Position numbers and translations under genes: made by a program
Part shown: positions 6,916 through 14,106 of the stretch, piece after piece
Layout: each line of letters opens with the position of its first letter
Numbering within the stretch: the first letter of the stretch is position 1
The notes under the pieces: model-generated
The model's database searches: none
What the model saw: only the letters and a program-made list of their open reading frames with translations
Told to the model about the DNA's origin: nothing
NCBI GenBank assembly: GCA_004213235.1
Contig: SHAI01000017.1
Coordinates: forward strand, 1 to 19,464
Reading direction: 5' to 3'
DNA length: 19,464 bases
Source of the DNA: Parvularculaceae bacterium
Lineage (GTDB): Bacteria > Pseudomonadota > Alphaproteobacteria > Caulobacterales > Parvularculaceae

Positions 6916-7590
6916 ATGGCTGTGAAACGCAAAGTTGCGAAAAAGACGACGACAACGGCAAAACGGGCAACAACCCGTCGGACCACAAAAAGCACAGTAA
7001 AGCGCGTATCTGCACGTAAAGCGACAACGGCTCGCAAGACTACGGCGAAGAAAGCGACGGCAACAAAGCCCGCCGCGAAAAAGCCAACCGCCGCGAAAAA
7101 GCCAACCGCAAAGAAAAAGCCGGCTGCAAAGAAGACGACCGTAAAGAAGACAGCGGCACAAAAGACTGTAGTAAAAAAGACCGCAGCGAAGAAGCCGACA
7201 GCCAAAAAGACGGCTGCTAAAAAGACGGTCGCCAAGAAACCAGTAGCAAAGAAACCAGTAGCAAAGAAAACAGCTGCGAAAAAAACTGTTGCCAAGCGCA
7301 AGCCTGCAGCAAAGAAGACCACGGTCAAAAAAGCTGCAGCCAAAAAGCCAGCAGCACGTAAGACAGCGGCGAAAAAGCCGGTTGCAAAAAAGCCAGCGGT
7401 AAAGAAAACCGCCGCCAAAAAAGCAGCTGCGAAAAAGCCAGTTGCGAAAAAGCCAGTTGCAAAAAAAACGGTAGCTAAGAAATCTGCTGCGAAGAAGCCG
7501 GTTGCCAAGAAAACAACGGCGAAAAAGCCGGCGGCGCGTCGCACCACGGGCCGTAAGACAACCACCCGTCGTACCCGCCGCGCGGCATAA
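6916..7590 (+). CDS. Histone H1-like lysine/alanine-rich DNA-binding protein
   Basis: This 224-residue protein consists almost wholly of Lys, Ala, Thr, Pro, Val and Arg. It begins MAVKRKVAKKTTTTAKR, has a long central array of degenerate pentapeptides of the AAKKP / VAKKP / TAKKT kind (about residues 42-206), and ends in an Arg/Thr-rich block (ARRTTGRKTTTRRTRRAA). Such composition is shared with eukaryotic H1 tails and bacterial H1-like proteins (chlamydial Hc1/Hc2, pseudomonad AlgP), which bind and condense DNA without sequence specificity; this role is inferred here. No globular domain, signal peptide or membrane segment is seen. The ATG at 6916 is chosen because GGAGG (6903-6907) lies eight bases upstream; earlier in-frame ATGs at 6817 and 6877 lack one and add non-basic residues. 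Codon use varies between repeats, so the repeats have diverged at DNA level. It follows ssb by 254 bases on the same strand. Confidence 0.85.
   Translation: MAVKRKVAKKTTTTAKRATTRRTTKSTVKRVSARKATTARKTTAKKATATKPAAKKPTAAKKPTAKKKPAAKKTTVKKTAAQKTVVKKTAAKKPTAKKTAAKKTVAKKPVAKKPVAKKTAAKKTVAKRKPAAKKTTVKKAAAKKPAARKTAAKKPVAKKPAVKKTAAKKAAAKKPVAKKPVAKKTVAKKSAAKKPVAKKTTAKKPAARRTTGRKTTTRRTRRAA
7042..7533 (+). repeat. Degenerate 15-base tandem repeat encoding AAKKx units
   Basis: Within the H1-like gene the DNA repeats with a period of about 15 bases, each unit encoding Ala/Val-Ala-Lys-Lys-Pro/Thr. Neighbouring units are sometimes identical (for example two copies of AAACCAGTAGCAAAG near 7237-7266) and elsewhere differ at third positions. 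The array is a likely site of slippage and copy-number change; boundaries are approximate. Confidence 0.8.
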
Positions 7591-7614
7591 GCCGGCATTG
7601 ACGATGCGACGTTC

Positions 7615-7631
7615 CCGGCGTGTGTCGCCGG
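7615..7631 (+). terminator. Hairpin after the H1-like gene, possible weak terminator
   Basis: CCGGCG (7615-7620) pairs with CGCCGG (7626-7631) around TGTGT, 25 bases after the H1-like stop. Only a poor T-rich stretch (TGCGTTCTT) follows, so termination here is uncertain. Confidence 0.35.
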
Positions 7632-7681
7632 TGCGTTCTTAGATGAAGGATATGCCCGCTTTGGTTCGCGGTCATGTCTTA

Positions 7682-7707
7682 GAGCCATGGACACAACGCC
7701 CTGGCTC
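7682..7707 (+). repeat. Inverted repeat (stem-loop)
   Basis: GAGCCA (7682-7687) pairs with TGGCTC (7702-7707), with an inner GG/CC continuing the stem. It is one of several stems in the gap between the H1-like gene and the lipoprotein gene. Confidence 0.45.
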
Positions 7708-7728
7708 CGCCACTCTGGACTGCCTGTC

Positions 7729-7755
7729 CGCCGCCAGCGCAAGGCGTTGGCGGCG
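7729..7755 (+). repeat. Strong 12-bp inverted repeat (stem-loop)
   Basis: Bases 7729-7740 pair with 7744-7755 around the triloop AAG, giving twelve pairs including one G-T wobble and very high GC. No T-run follows, so it is not a classical intrinsic terminator. It could be a leader structure of the lipoprotein gene, a processed intergenic RNA stem, or a dispersed palindrome of the REP kind; one copy alone cannot decide. Confidence 0.55.
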
Positions 7756-7825
7756 TGAGCGCCGGTCACTTCGTTGCTTCTGCTAGCGACGTTATGGCAG
7801 GTAAGGCTTTGAGGAAGGTGGCAAC

Positions 7826-8122
7826 GTGTTTAAATTCTCCCTGTATCGAGTTGTGTTATTTTTCGTCGGGTGTTTGATCCTGAACGCTTGCGCCAGCACA
7901 CCGCCCGACGAAAAAACTCTATCCGCGCGGGATCGTGTAAAGGCACCTCAATGGTATGCCCTTATCGGTTCAGGTGCTTATGATCTGTCAGGCGCAGACC
8001 GTTTGGGAAAATACGCAAGCCGTGATGAGTGCCAGGAAGCGTTGAATAAATGGCTTTCCAGCCAGCTGGCCAGCACGCGCGTTTGGGGTGAGTGCATCAC
8101 CAAAGCAATAATCGATGATTGA
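7826..8122 (+). CDS. Small putative lipoprotein, function unknown
   Basis: A 98-residue protein starting with GTG at 7826; GGAAGG at 7813-7818 is a good ribosome binding site seven bases upstream. The N-terminus (MFKFSLYRVVLFFVGCLILNACAS) is a lipoprotein signal with the lipobox LNAC and Cys22; Ala at the next position suggests outer-membrane sorting by the usual Lol rule. The mature part is about 76 residues with two further Cys (in SRDECQEAL and RVWGECITKA), which might form a disulfide in the periplasm. I do not recognise a family. The stretch SRDECQEALNKWL resembles small periplasmic proteins with a conserved Cys pair. Its 3' end overlaps the start of the SDR gene by eight bases, so the two are very probably cotranscribed. 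Confidence 0.75.
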   Translation: MFKFSLYRVVLFFVGCLILNACASTPPDEKTLSARDRVKAPQWYALIGSGAYDLSGADRLGKYASRDECQEALNKWLSSQLASTRVWGECITKAIIDD

Positions 8123-8891
8123 GCCGTTGAGAAACCCCTCGTCCCTGCATGGAAAACGTGCGGTGATTACTGGTGCTGCCTCAGGTATCGGTGCGGCAAT
8201 TGCCAAGTCATTCGTTGAAGCGGGGGCAAGCGTTGTCCTGACCGACACTGATATGGTTCGCTGTCGCGCTGTTGCGTTAGATATTGGGGGCGTTCCGTTT
8301 GAGCTAGACGTCACCAGTGAAACGTCTTGGGATGAATTCGCCGATTCCTACCCGGAAACAGATGTGTTTGTGAACAATGCAGGCATATCGGCTTCCGGTA
8401 GCGACGCACAGGATCCAGAAAATTCAAGTCTCGAAGCATGGCGGGCGGTACATGCGGTTAATCTGGACGGCGTTTTTATGGGATGCCGTTATGCTATTTG
8501 GGCGATGCGGGGGAAATCGGCAGGTGCGATTATAAATCTTGCGTCGAGTGCTGCGATGATAGGTGTGCCCCGGGCGGCTGCTTATGGCACATCCAAGGCT
8601 GGCGTGGTCAGTTTGACCAAGTCCGTTGCGCTTTATTGTGCGCAGGAAGGGCTCGATATTCGCTGTAATGCAATTTGCCCTGGCGCGATTATGACGCCGA
8701 TGTGGGAGCCCCTTCTGGGCACTGGTGAAGCGCGGCATGACAACATAAAGTCGATCGTTTCTGACACGCCGGCAGGGCGTTTTGGCGATCCTGATGAGGT
8801 CGCCGCAGTTGCTCTTCTCCTGGCTGCAGATCATGCGCGGTTTGTAAACGGTGCAGCTATCACGGTAGACGGTGGGTTTCTGGCGAAATGA
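8115..8891 (+). CDS. Short-chain dehydrogenase/reductase (classical SDR, FabG-like)
   Basis: A 258-residue classical SDR, full length for the family. The cofactor motif TGAASGIG is at 19-26, an acidic residue (Asp44 in VLTDTD) at the end of the second strand favours NAD(H), NNAG is at 87-90, the catalytic Ser lies in NLASSAA (around 144) and the Tyr/Lys pair is YGTSK (157-161). The C-terminus has the typical VNGAAITVDGG. It should interconvert an alcohol and a ketone on an unknown substrate; steroid, acyl or sugar substrates are all possible. The ATG at 8115 lies inside the preceding lipoprotein gene, an eight-base overlap that suggests translational coupling. A 395-base gap follows before gyrA. 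Confidence 0.9.
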   Translation: MIEPLRNPSSLHGKRAVITGAASGIGAAIAKSFVEAGASVVLTDTDMVRCRAVALDIGGVPFELDVTSETSWDEFADSYPETDVFVNNAGISASGSDAQDPENSSLEAWRAVHAVNLDGVFMGCRYAIWAMRGKSAGAIINLASSAAMIGVPRAAAYGTSKAGVVSLTKSVALYCAQEGLDIRCNAICPGAIMTPMWEPLLGTGEARHDNIKSIVSDTPAGRFGDPDEVAAVALLLAADHARFVNGAAITVDGGFLAK

Positions 8892-9219
8892 GACCATTTT
8901 TTCCGTGTCTGATTATGCCGTACAGGGAACATATACCAGCTAAGGATTTAATTGGTGTTTTCAAAGAGGGTGCCGGACCTGTTGTAACTGAGCGTGCCCA
9001 CAATTCGTCACCCCCATCGATCTGACAGGTTAGTTTCTTCAGCCGTAGTCAAGCAGATGGTTGGATCTAGCGAAATTTAATGCGCAGGTGACTGGTCCAA
9101 TGGCACCGGTCCGGGGTAATTAGGCCGGGGTGACTGAGCGCGGTAAATCCAGATATTCGGCGATGCTGCACCCTTATATTTCGAGGCCCATGATACGGAC
9201 TTCCTTGGGCGGGTTTAGC
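8892..9219. other. Intergenic region upstream of gyrA, no gene seen
   Basis: Between the SDR stop and the candidate gyrA promoter I see no credible coding region, tRNA or repeat. There is a T-run (8898-8903) just after the SDR stop but no clear stem before it. Short open frames here lack ribosome binding sites and family resemblance. Confidence 0.5.
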
Positions 9220-9249
9220 TTGCCGACTCATTGGCTCTGCTGCTATAGA
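9220..9249 (+). promoter_or_regulatory. Candidate gyrA promoter
   Basis: TTGCCG (9220-9225) and TATAGA (9244-9249) are 18 bases apart. Transcription would begin around 9256, leaving a leader of about 30 bases before the GTG at 9287. This is the best sigma-70-like pair in the gap; it is a pattern match only. Confidence 0.45.
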
Positions 9250-9286
9250 AGGGCAGGAATTCTTATTCATTTTTCTTGGGTTTTTC

Positions 9287-12079
9287 GTGACAAACGAACA
9301 TGATGATAACGTCCTGCCAGAAGGCGGCGGAGACGATGGTGCGGCACCTGGCGACAGTTCCGGTGGCACTTCTGGCGGCGGTGGGCAGTCGATCTCGATT
9401 GAAGAGGAAATGCGTAAGTCCTATCTCGACTACGCCATGTCCGTCATCGTTAGCCGGGCAATTCCGGACGCGCGCGACGGGCTGAAGCCGGTGCATCGGC
9501 GCATCCTCTGGTCGATGCACGAAAATGGCTATGTTCATAACAAACCCTATCGAAAATCGGCCCGCGTTGTTGGCGATGTTATCGGTAAATATCACCCGCA
9601 CGGTGATCAGGCGGTGTATGACGCCCTGGTGAGAATGGCGCAGGATTTTTCCATGCGCCTGCCGCTTTTGGACGGGCAGGGCAATTTTGGGTCCATCGAC
9701 GGCGATCCGCCAGCCGCCATGCGATACACGGAAGTTCGCATGGATAAACCGGCCGAAGCTCTGCTGGCCGATATTGAAAAAGACACGGTTGATTTTCGGG
9801 CCAATTATGACGGTCAGGAAAACGAGCCGACGGTTCTTCCCGCGCGTTTTCCAAACCTCCTGGTAAACGGCGCAGGCGGCATTGCCGTTGGCATGGCCAC
9901 AAATATTCCGCCACACAATCTTGGCGAAATCATTGACGCGACGATTGCGCTGATTGATCGGCCTGATCTCGGTGACAATGAGTTGCTTGAAATTGTGCCG
10001 GGTCCGGACTTTCCGACAGGTGCCATGATTCTCGGACGGCAAGGGTCTCGTTCGGCGCTGCTTAGTGGACGCGGGTCCGTTGTGATGCGCGGTAAGGCGA
10101 CAATCGAAGAGATCCGAAAAGATCGTTTTGCCATTGTTGCAACGGAAATCCCGTTTCAGGTCAATAAGGCGATGATGATCGAGCGGATCGCCGGGCTTGT
10201 GCGTGATAAAAAAATTGAAGGCATTGCGGACATTCGCGATGAGTCCAACCGAAAGGGTATCCGCGTGGTGATTGAGCTGCGCCGGGACGCGGCACCAGAT
10301 GTGGTGCTCAATCAGCTTTACCGTCATTCGCAGTTGCAAACGAGTTTTGGCGTAAACATGCTCGCGCTAAACGGCGGGCGGCCACAACAGCTGAATTTGC
10401 GTGATGTACTGACGAGTTTCCGCGCATTCCGTGAAGAGGTCATAACACGCCGAACCAAGTTTGAGCTGAACAAGGCGCGCGACCGCGCGCATATTCTTGT
10501 TGGTCTGGCAATAGCTGTCGCAAATATTGACGAGGTCGTTCGGTTAATTCGCGCTGCGCCTGATCCGGCCACGGCAAAAGCGCAGCTTATGTCGCGCGAA
10601 TGGTCCGCGAAGGATCTTGCACCATTGGTGTTGCTTGTCGCTGACCCGCGCCATCTCATGATTGATGGCGACAAGCTCAAGCTTTCAGAAGAGCAGGCGA
10701 AAGCCATTCTTGACCTCCGATTGCAGCGATTAACGGCGCTTGGCCGGGACGAAATTGGCGATGAGCTAAAAGGCCTTGCGGAGAAGATCGAAGACTATCT
10801 CGACATTCTAAAACGGCGCGAACGGGTCCTCGACATTATTCGGGAGGAATTGACTGCGGTACGCGATGAGTTCGCGACACCGCGCAAAACAGAGATTGTC
10901 GACTTTGATGGCGAAGTTGAAGATGAAGATCTTATCGCCCGCGAAGACATGGTCGTCACTGTTACGCATACCGGCTATGTCAAGCGCACGCCGCTTTCCA
11001 CCTATCGTGCCCAGAAGCGCGGCGGCAAAGGCCGTGCGGGGATGAAGTTCAAGGACGAAGATTTCGTTGCCCAGCTGTTCGTCGGAAATACGCATACGCC
11101 GCTCTTGTTTTTCACCTCCACGGGCATGTGCTATAATTTGAAACTATGGCGTATCCCGGAAGGCGCGCCAAACGCGCGCGGCAAAGCATTCGTGAACCTA
11201 TTGCCACTGGCCCAGGGGGAGCGGGTGACAAATATTCTTCCGCTTCAGGAAGATGAAGACGCCTGGGACAAGCTGCAGATTATCTTCGCAACGCGGTCGG
11301 GAAATGTGCGTCGAAACAAGCTCTCCGATTTCCGCCGTATCAACCGCTCGGGCAAGATTGCCATGAAGCTGGAGGATTCGTTTGCTGGCGGGGAAGATGC
11401 AATCGTCGGGGTTCAGATTTGTCAGCCGACAGATAATATTCTTCTGACAACCGCAACTGGAAACTGCATCCGTTTTCCAGTTGAAGATGTGCGCGTGTTT
11501 GCCGGTCGCACATCCACCGGGGTGCGTGGTATTCGCCTCGCTGATGGCGATGAGGTTATCTCAATGGCGATTCTCGGCGGCGTTGATGTGTCTACGGACG
11601 AAGCGCGCAGTTATCTAAAGCACGCTGCGGCGATGCGCCGGGCGGTTGGCGAAGAGAGTGATGAGACGCCAGACCTCGAAGATGGCGGCGGCGCGGCTCT
11701 CACCACGGAGCGATTGGCAGAATTGGGTGCTGCGGAGCAGTTTGTGCTCACCGTGACAGAAAACGGTTATGGTAAGCGATCTTCATCCTATGAATATCGC
11801 ACCTCAGGAAGGGGTGGGAAAGGGATCATCGCCATTACGGTCAATGATCGCAATGGTCCCGTTGTTGCGTCATTCCCGGCTGAAAGCGCCGATCAGATCA
11901 TGCTGGTGACCGATGGCGGCCAACTTATCCGAACGCCGATCGAGGGGATTCGCGTTGCTGGCCGAAATACCCAGGGCGTCACCATTTTCAAAACGCGCAA
12001 AGACGAAAAAGTTGTGTCAGTTGAACGGATAGAAGATATCGGCGAAGATAACGGCGACGAGGACACAAGCGAGGAATAA
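9287..12079 (+). CDS. gyrA: DNA gyrase subunit A
   Basis: GyrA is the DNA cleavage/religation subunit of gyrase, introducing negative supercoils with GyrB. The 930-residue protein has the winged-helix/tower part starting at ISIEEEMRKSYLDYAMSVI (about 36-54), the active-site Tyr147 in RYTE, and the six-bladed C-terminal domain with the GyrA box QKRGGKG (576-582), which marks GyrA rather than ParC. The quinolone pocket reads HGDQAVYDALV, with Gln108 where E. coli has Ser83 and Asp112 at its Asp87. A Gly/Asp-rich extension of about 35 residues precedes the core, and some 45 extra residues (about 767-815) interrupt the C-terminal domain. The tail is acidic. The start is GTG at 9287 without a clear ribosome binding site; the next in-frame ATG (9410) would cut into the core. 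coaD follows after four bases. Confidence 0.97.
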   Translation: MTNEHDDNVLPEGGGDDGAAPGDSSGGTSGGGGQSISIEEEMRKSYLDYAMSVIVSRAIPDARDGLKPVHRRILWSMHENGYVHNKPYRKSARVVGDVIGKYHPHGDQAVYDALVRMAQDFSMRLPLLDGQGNFGSIDGDPPAAMRYTEVRMDKPAEALLADIEKDTVDFRANYDGQENEPTVLPARFPNLLVNGAGGIAVGMATNIPPHNLGEIIDATIALIDRPDLGDNELLEIVPGPDFPTGAMILGRQGSRSALLSGRGSVVMRGKATIEEIRKDRFAIVATEIPFQVNKAMMIERIAGLVRDKKIEGIADIRDESNRKGIRVVIELRRDAAPDVVLNQLYRHSQLQTSFGVNMLALNGGRPQQLNLRDVLTSFRAFREEVITRRTKFELNKARDRAHILVGLAIAVANIDEVVRLIRAAPDPATAKAQLMSREWSAKDLAPLVLLVADPRHLMIDGDKLKLSEEQAKAILDLRLQRLTALGRDEIGDELKGLAEKIEDYLDILKRRERVLDIIREELTAVRDEFATPRKTEIVDFDGEVEDEDLIAREDMVVTVTHTGYVKRTPLSTYRAQKRGGKGRAGMKFKDEDFVAQLFVGNTHTPLLFFTSTGMCYNLKLWRIPEGAPNARGKAFVNLLPLAQGERVTNILPLQEDEDAWDKLQIIFATRSGNVRRNKLSDFRRINRSGKIAMKLEDSFAGGEDAIVGVQICQPTDNILLTTATGNCIRFPVEDVRVFAGRTSTGVRGIRLADGDEVISMAILGGVDVSTDEARSYLKHAAAMRRAVGEESDETPDLEDGGGAALTTERLAELGAAEQFVLTVTENGYGKRSSSYEYRTSGRGGKGIIAITVNDRNGPVVASFPAESADQIMLVTDGGQLIRTPIEGIRVAGRNTQGVTIFKTRKDEKVVSVERIEDIGEDNGDEDTSEE

Positions 12080-12083
12080 TCGC

Positions 12084-12593
12084 GTGGGCAAACGTATTGG
12101 TCTCTATCCTGGCACTTTTGACCCGATTACGCTCGGGCACATTGATATAATTGAACGCGCAGTGAAGCTGGTTGATGAACTTTTCATCGGCGTTGCAATA
12201 AATCAGGACAAAGGCCCTTTGTTCTCTCTCGATGAACGTGTCGAGATGTTGCGCGAGCAGATGGACACCATAGCAGGCAAAAGCGGTGTGACTATCACCG
12301 TGAAGCCCTTTGACCAGTTGCTGATGACGTTTGCGGAAGAAATTAACGCAGACATTATTATCCGCGGGCTTCGGGCCGTATCAGATTTTGAATATGAGTT
12401 TCAAATGGTCGGCATGAACCAGGCGTTGAACGAGGATATAGAAACAGTCTTCCTTATGGCCGACGCGCGCTATCAGTCGATCGCGTCCCGCTTGGTCAAG
12501 GAAATAGCGAAACTTGATGGGGACATTAGAGGTTTTGTGCCGCAATCGGTAGCTGAAAGACTGGTTGCAAAGTACAAGGCGAATGGTGCCTAA
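12084..12593 (+). CDS. coaD: Phosphopantetheine adenylyltransferase
   Basis: CoaD transfers AMP from ATP to 4'-phosphopantetheine, giving dephospho-CoA, the penultimate step of coenzyme A synthesis in the cytoplasm. The 169-residue size is normal. The nucleotidyltransferase motif GTFDPITLGH is at 10-19 (the T-x-G-H variant of HxGH), the RGLR motif at 94-97 is followed by SDFEYE, and the ATP-binding SxxS-like segment is QSIASRLVKEIA near 131-142. The start is GTG at 12084, four bases after the gyrA stop, with GAGGAA from the end of gyrA serving as ribosome binding site, so translation is likely coupled to gyrA. gyrA-coaD-cyclophilin is an order I recall from alphaproteobacterial genomes. Confidence 0.96.
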   Translation: MGKRIGLYPGTFDPITLGHIDIIERAVKLVDELFIGVAINQDKGPLFSLDERVEMLREQMDTIAGKSGVTITVKPFDQLLMTFAEEINADIIIRGLRAVSDFEYEFQMVGMNQALNEDIETVFLMADARYQSIASRLVKEIAKLDGDIRGFVPQSVAERLVAKYKANGA

Positions 12594-12620
12594 AATTGGC
12601 CGAAAAAGTTTGATTTGGTA

Positions 12621-12638
12621 GCGCCGTGACGTCGGCGC
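12621..12638. repeat. Perfect 6-bp GC-rich stem-loop between coaD and the cyclophilin gene
   Basis: GCGCCG (12621-12626) and CGGCGC (12633-12638) flank TGACGT. It lies in the 99-base gap, the only sizeable break in the gyrA-to-cyclophilin run. There is no T-run on either side, so attenuation or mRNA-end protection is more likely than intrinsic termination. Confidence 0.45.
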
Positions 12639-12692
12639 GTGTATGGCGTGCGAGATCAATTAACCGGCGATCGCATTCTATCAGGAGTTTTT

Positions 12693-13622
12693 ATGGGATC
12701 GATTACATCCAGAACGAAGAAAATTTCCGCCATGGCGGTCGCAATTGGCGTTGCGGCATTGTCCCAGATGGCGGTGGCCGCCGATAAGGGCAAGGATGCG
12801 CCGCCTCTCAAAACGCCCTATCAGATGATAAATGAAGCGCCAGCAGATCATTGGCGGCCGGTTGATCCTGAGAATTTACTCGTGATGGATTTGCCTTCGG
12901 GTGAAATTTACATCGAATTGCGACCTGACCTCGCCCCCAGCCACGTGCAGCAGATCAAAACTCTAGTGCGACGGGGATTCTACAATGGTTTGAAATTCCA
13001 CCGCGTTATTGAAGGCTTCATGGCTCAAGGGGGTGACCCGAAAGGCGATGGCACCGGTGGTTCAGATTTGCCCAATATCCCGCCGGAATTTGTGCGCGAT
13101 AGTTCTGTTTTGAATGGCTTCTTTGTGATCGGGCGCGACCGGGTTGCTGCACGGATCGGATTTTTGCAGGGCATGGCCATGGCGGCCGAACCTGAAGCTT
13201 TGCGCAGCTTCCGTGCAGATCGGCGCGTGCGTGCCTGGCCGGTGCATTGTCCGGGGGTAATGTCGATGGCGCGCTCGACAAATCCCGCTAGCGCCAACAG
13301 CCAGTTTTTCTTGATGATTGGTGATGCCAGGGACAGTCTGGATCAGCGTTATTCTGCCTGGGGATGGATCATCGACGGTTTTGAAAATGCACGTCGTATC
13401 AATCGTGGCGAGCCGCCTGATCGACCGACGCCGGTCGTTCGGGCGCGGATCGCGTCGGACATTCCTGAAAGTGACGTGCCGAAAATCGAAGTGTTCGATA
13501 CGTCGAAGGAATTGTTTGAGGATTATCTGAAAAAACTGGGGCAGCTCAACAATGACGGGCTTGTCAAGGACATATGCAATATCAAAGCGCCAAGACGCGT
13601 TGCTGGAAAGGTTGAACTATGA
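12693..13622 (+). CDS. Periplasmic cyclophilin-type peptidyl-prolyl cis-trans isomerase
   Basis: The 309-residue protein has a Sec signal peptide: basic TKK, a hydrophobic stretch and an AVA-type cleavage site near residue 29. The cyclophilin domain starts near 62. The catalytic Arg104 is in FHRVIEGFMAQGGDP, followed by GDGTGGS and, much later, MSMARS, NSQFF (203-206 region) and YSAWGWIIDGF. Between GTGGS and MSMAR there are about 64 residues, against 16 in the neighbouring cyclophilin, so some 48 residues are inserted (roughly 135-186). The C-terminal 55 residues extend past the domain. The enzyme should catalyse prolyl isomerisation in the periplasm. The start is ATG at 12693 with AGGAG at 12683-12687; an in-frame ATG at 12639 would bury the signal peptide. 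The stop overlaps the next gene as ATGA. Confidence 0.92.
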   Translation: MGSITSRTKKISAMAVAIGVAALSQMAVAADKGKDAPPLKTPYQMINEAPADHWRPVDPENLLVMDLPSGEIYIELRPDLAPSHVQQIKTLVRRGFYNGLKFHRVIEGFMAQGGDPKGDGTGGSDLPNIPPEFVRDSSVLNGFFVIGRDRVAARIGFLQGMAMAAEPEALRSFRADRRVRAWPVHCPGVMSMARSTNPASANSQFFLMIGDARDSLDQRYSAWGWIIDGFENARRINRGEPPDRPTPVVRARIASDIPESDVPKIEVFDTSKELFEDYLKKLGQLNNDGLVKDICNIKAPRRVAGKVEL

Positions 13623-14065
13623 CGGACAAGATGATTTTGGAGCTGGAGACAGGATCGGTAACGATTGAACTTTTGGGCGACAAGGCACCTCATCACGTTG
13701 CGCGTATCAAGGAGCTGGCGGACGAAGGGTTTTATGACGGCCTGACCCTACACCGGGTTATTGATGGCTTCATGGCTCAAATGGGCTGCCCGATTGGCAA
13801 TGGTACTGGTGGATCAGGTCAAAAATTGAAGGCAGAGTTTAACGATGTTTCCCATCAGCGCGGCGTTGTGTCTATGGCGCGTGCGCAGGACCCCAACTCC
13901 GGTGATAGCCAGTTTTTTATATGTTTTGATGATGCTTCGTTTCTGGACGGACAATATACGGCTTGGGGCCGCGTTAGCGAAGGCATGGAAAATGTTGACG
14001 CGGCGGCAAAAGGTGAGCCGCCTGCAACGCCGACCAAAATCCTCAAATTCCGTACCGCTGCATAG
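13619..14065 (+). CDS. ppiB: Cytoplasmic cyclophilin-type peptidyl-prolyl cis-trans isomerase (PpiB-like)
   Basis: A compact 148-residue cyclophilin with no signal peptide, so it should act in the cytoplasm. Key residues are Arg46 in LHRVIDGFMAQ (Leu replaces the usual Phe before HRV), GNGTGGSG (60-67), VVSMAR, SGDSQFFICF and YTAWGRVSEG. QMGC stands in place of QGGD, a variant common among short bacterial cyclophilins. It starts at the ATGA overlap with the periplasmic cyclophilin, implying translational coupling and similar levels of the two isomerases. Forty-one bases separate it from the following SDR. Confidence 0.93.
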   Translation: MTDKMILELETGSVTIELLGDKAPHHVARIKELADEGFYDGLTLHRVIDGFMAQMGCPIGNGTGGSGQKLKAEFNDVSHQRGVVSMARAQDPNSGDSQFFICFDDASFLDGQYTAWGRVSEGMENVDAAAKGEPPATPTKILKFRTAA

Positions 14066-14106
14066 ACCAAGACATTTTTGCGCGAGGCTATTGGAAGAGG
14101 CTGTAA

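Noticed and set aside
7042..7533. CRISPR-like or microsatellite array.
   Set aside because: The 15-base periodicity is in frame, degenerate and explained by the Lys/Ala repeat protein; there are no unique spacers.
6519..7769. A 416-codon minus-strand open frame with Phe/Ala/Val-rich hydrophobic repeats that looks like a membrane protein.
   Set aside because: It is the antisense of the AAKK repeats of the H1-like gene: Lys codons read backwards give Phe and Leu, Ala codons give Ala, Cys or Arg. It also runs into ssb antisense and has no ribosome binding site.
9263..10339. A 358-codon minus-strand open frame opposite the start of gyrA.
   Set aside because: It is fully antisense to conserved GyrA, its protein is His/Arg/Asn-rich without any family pattern, and it is best explained by gyrA codon bias.
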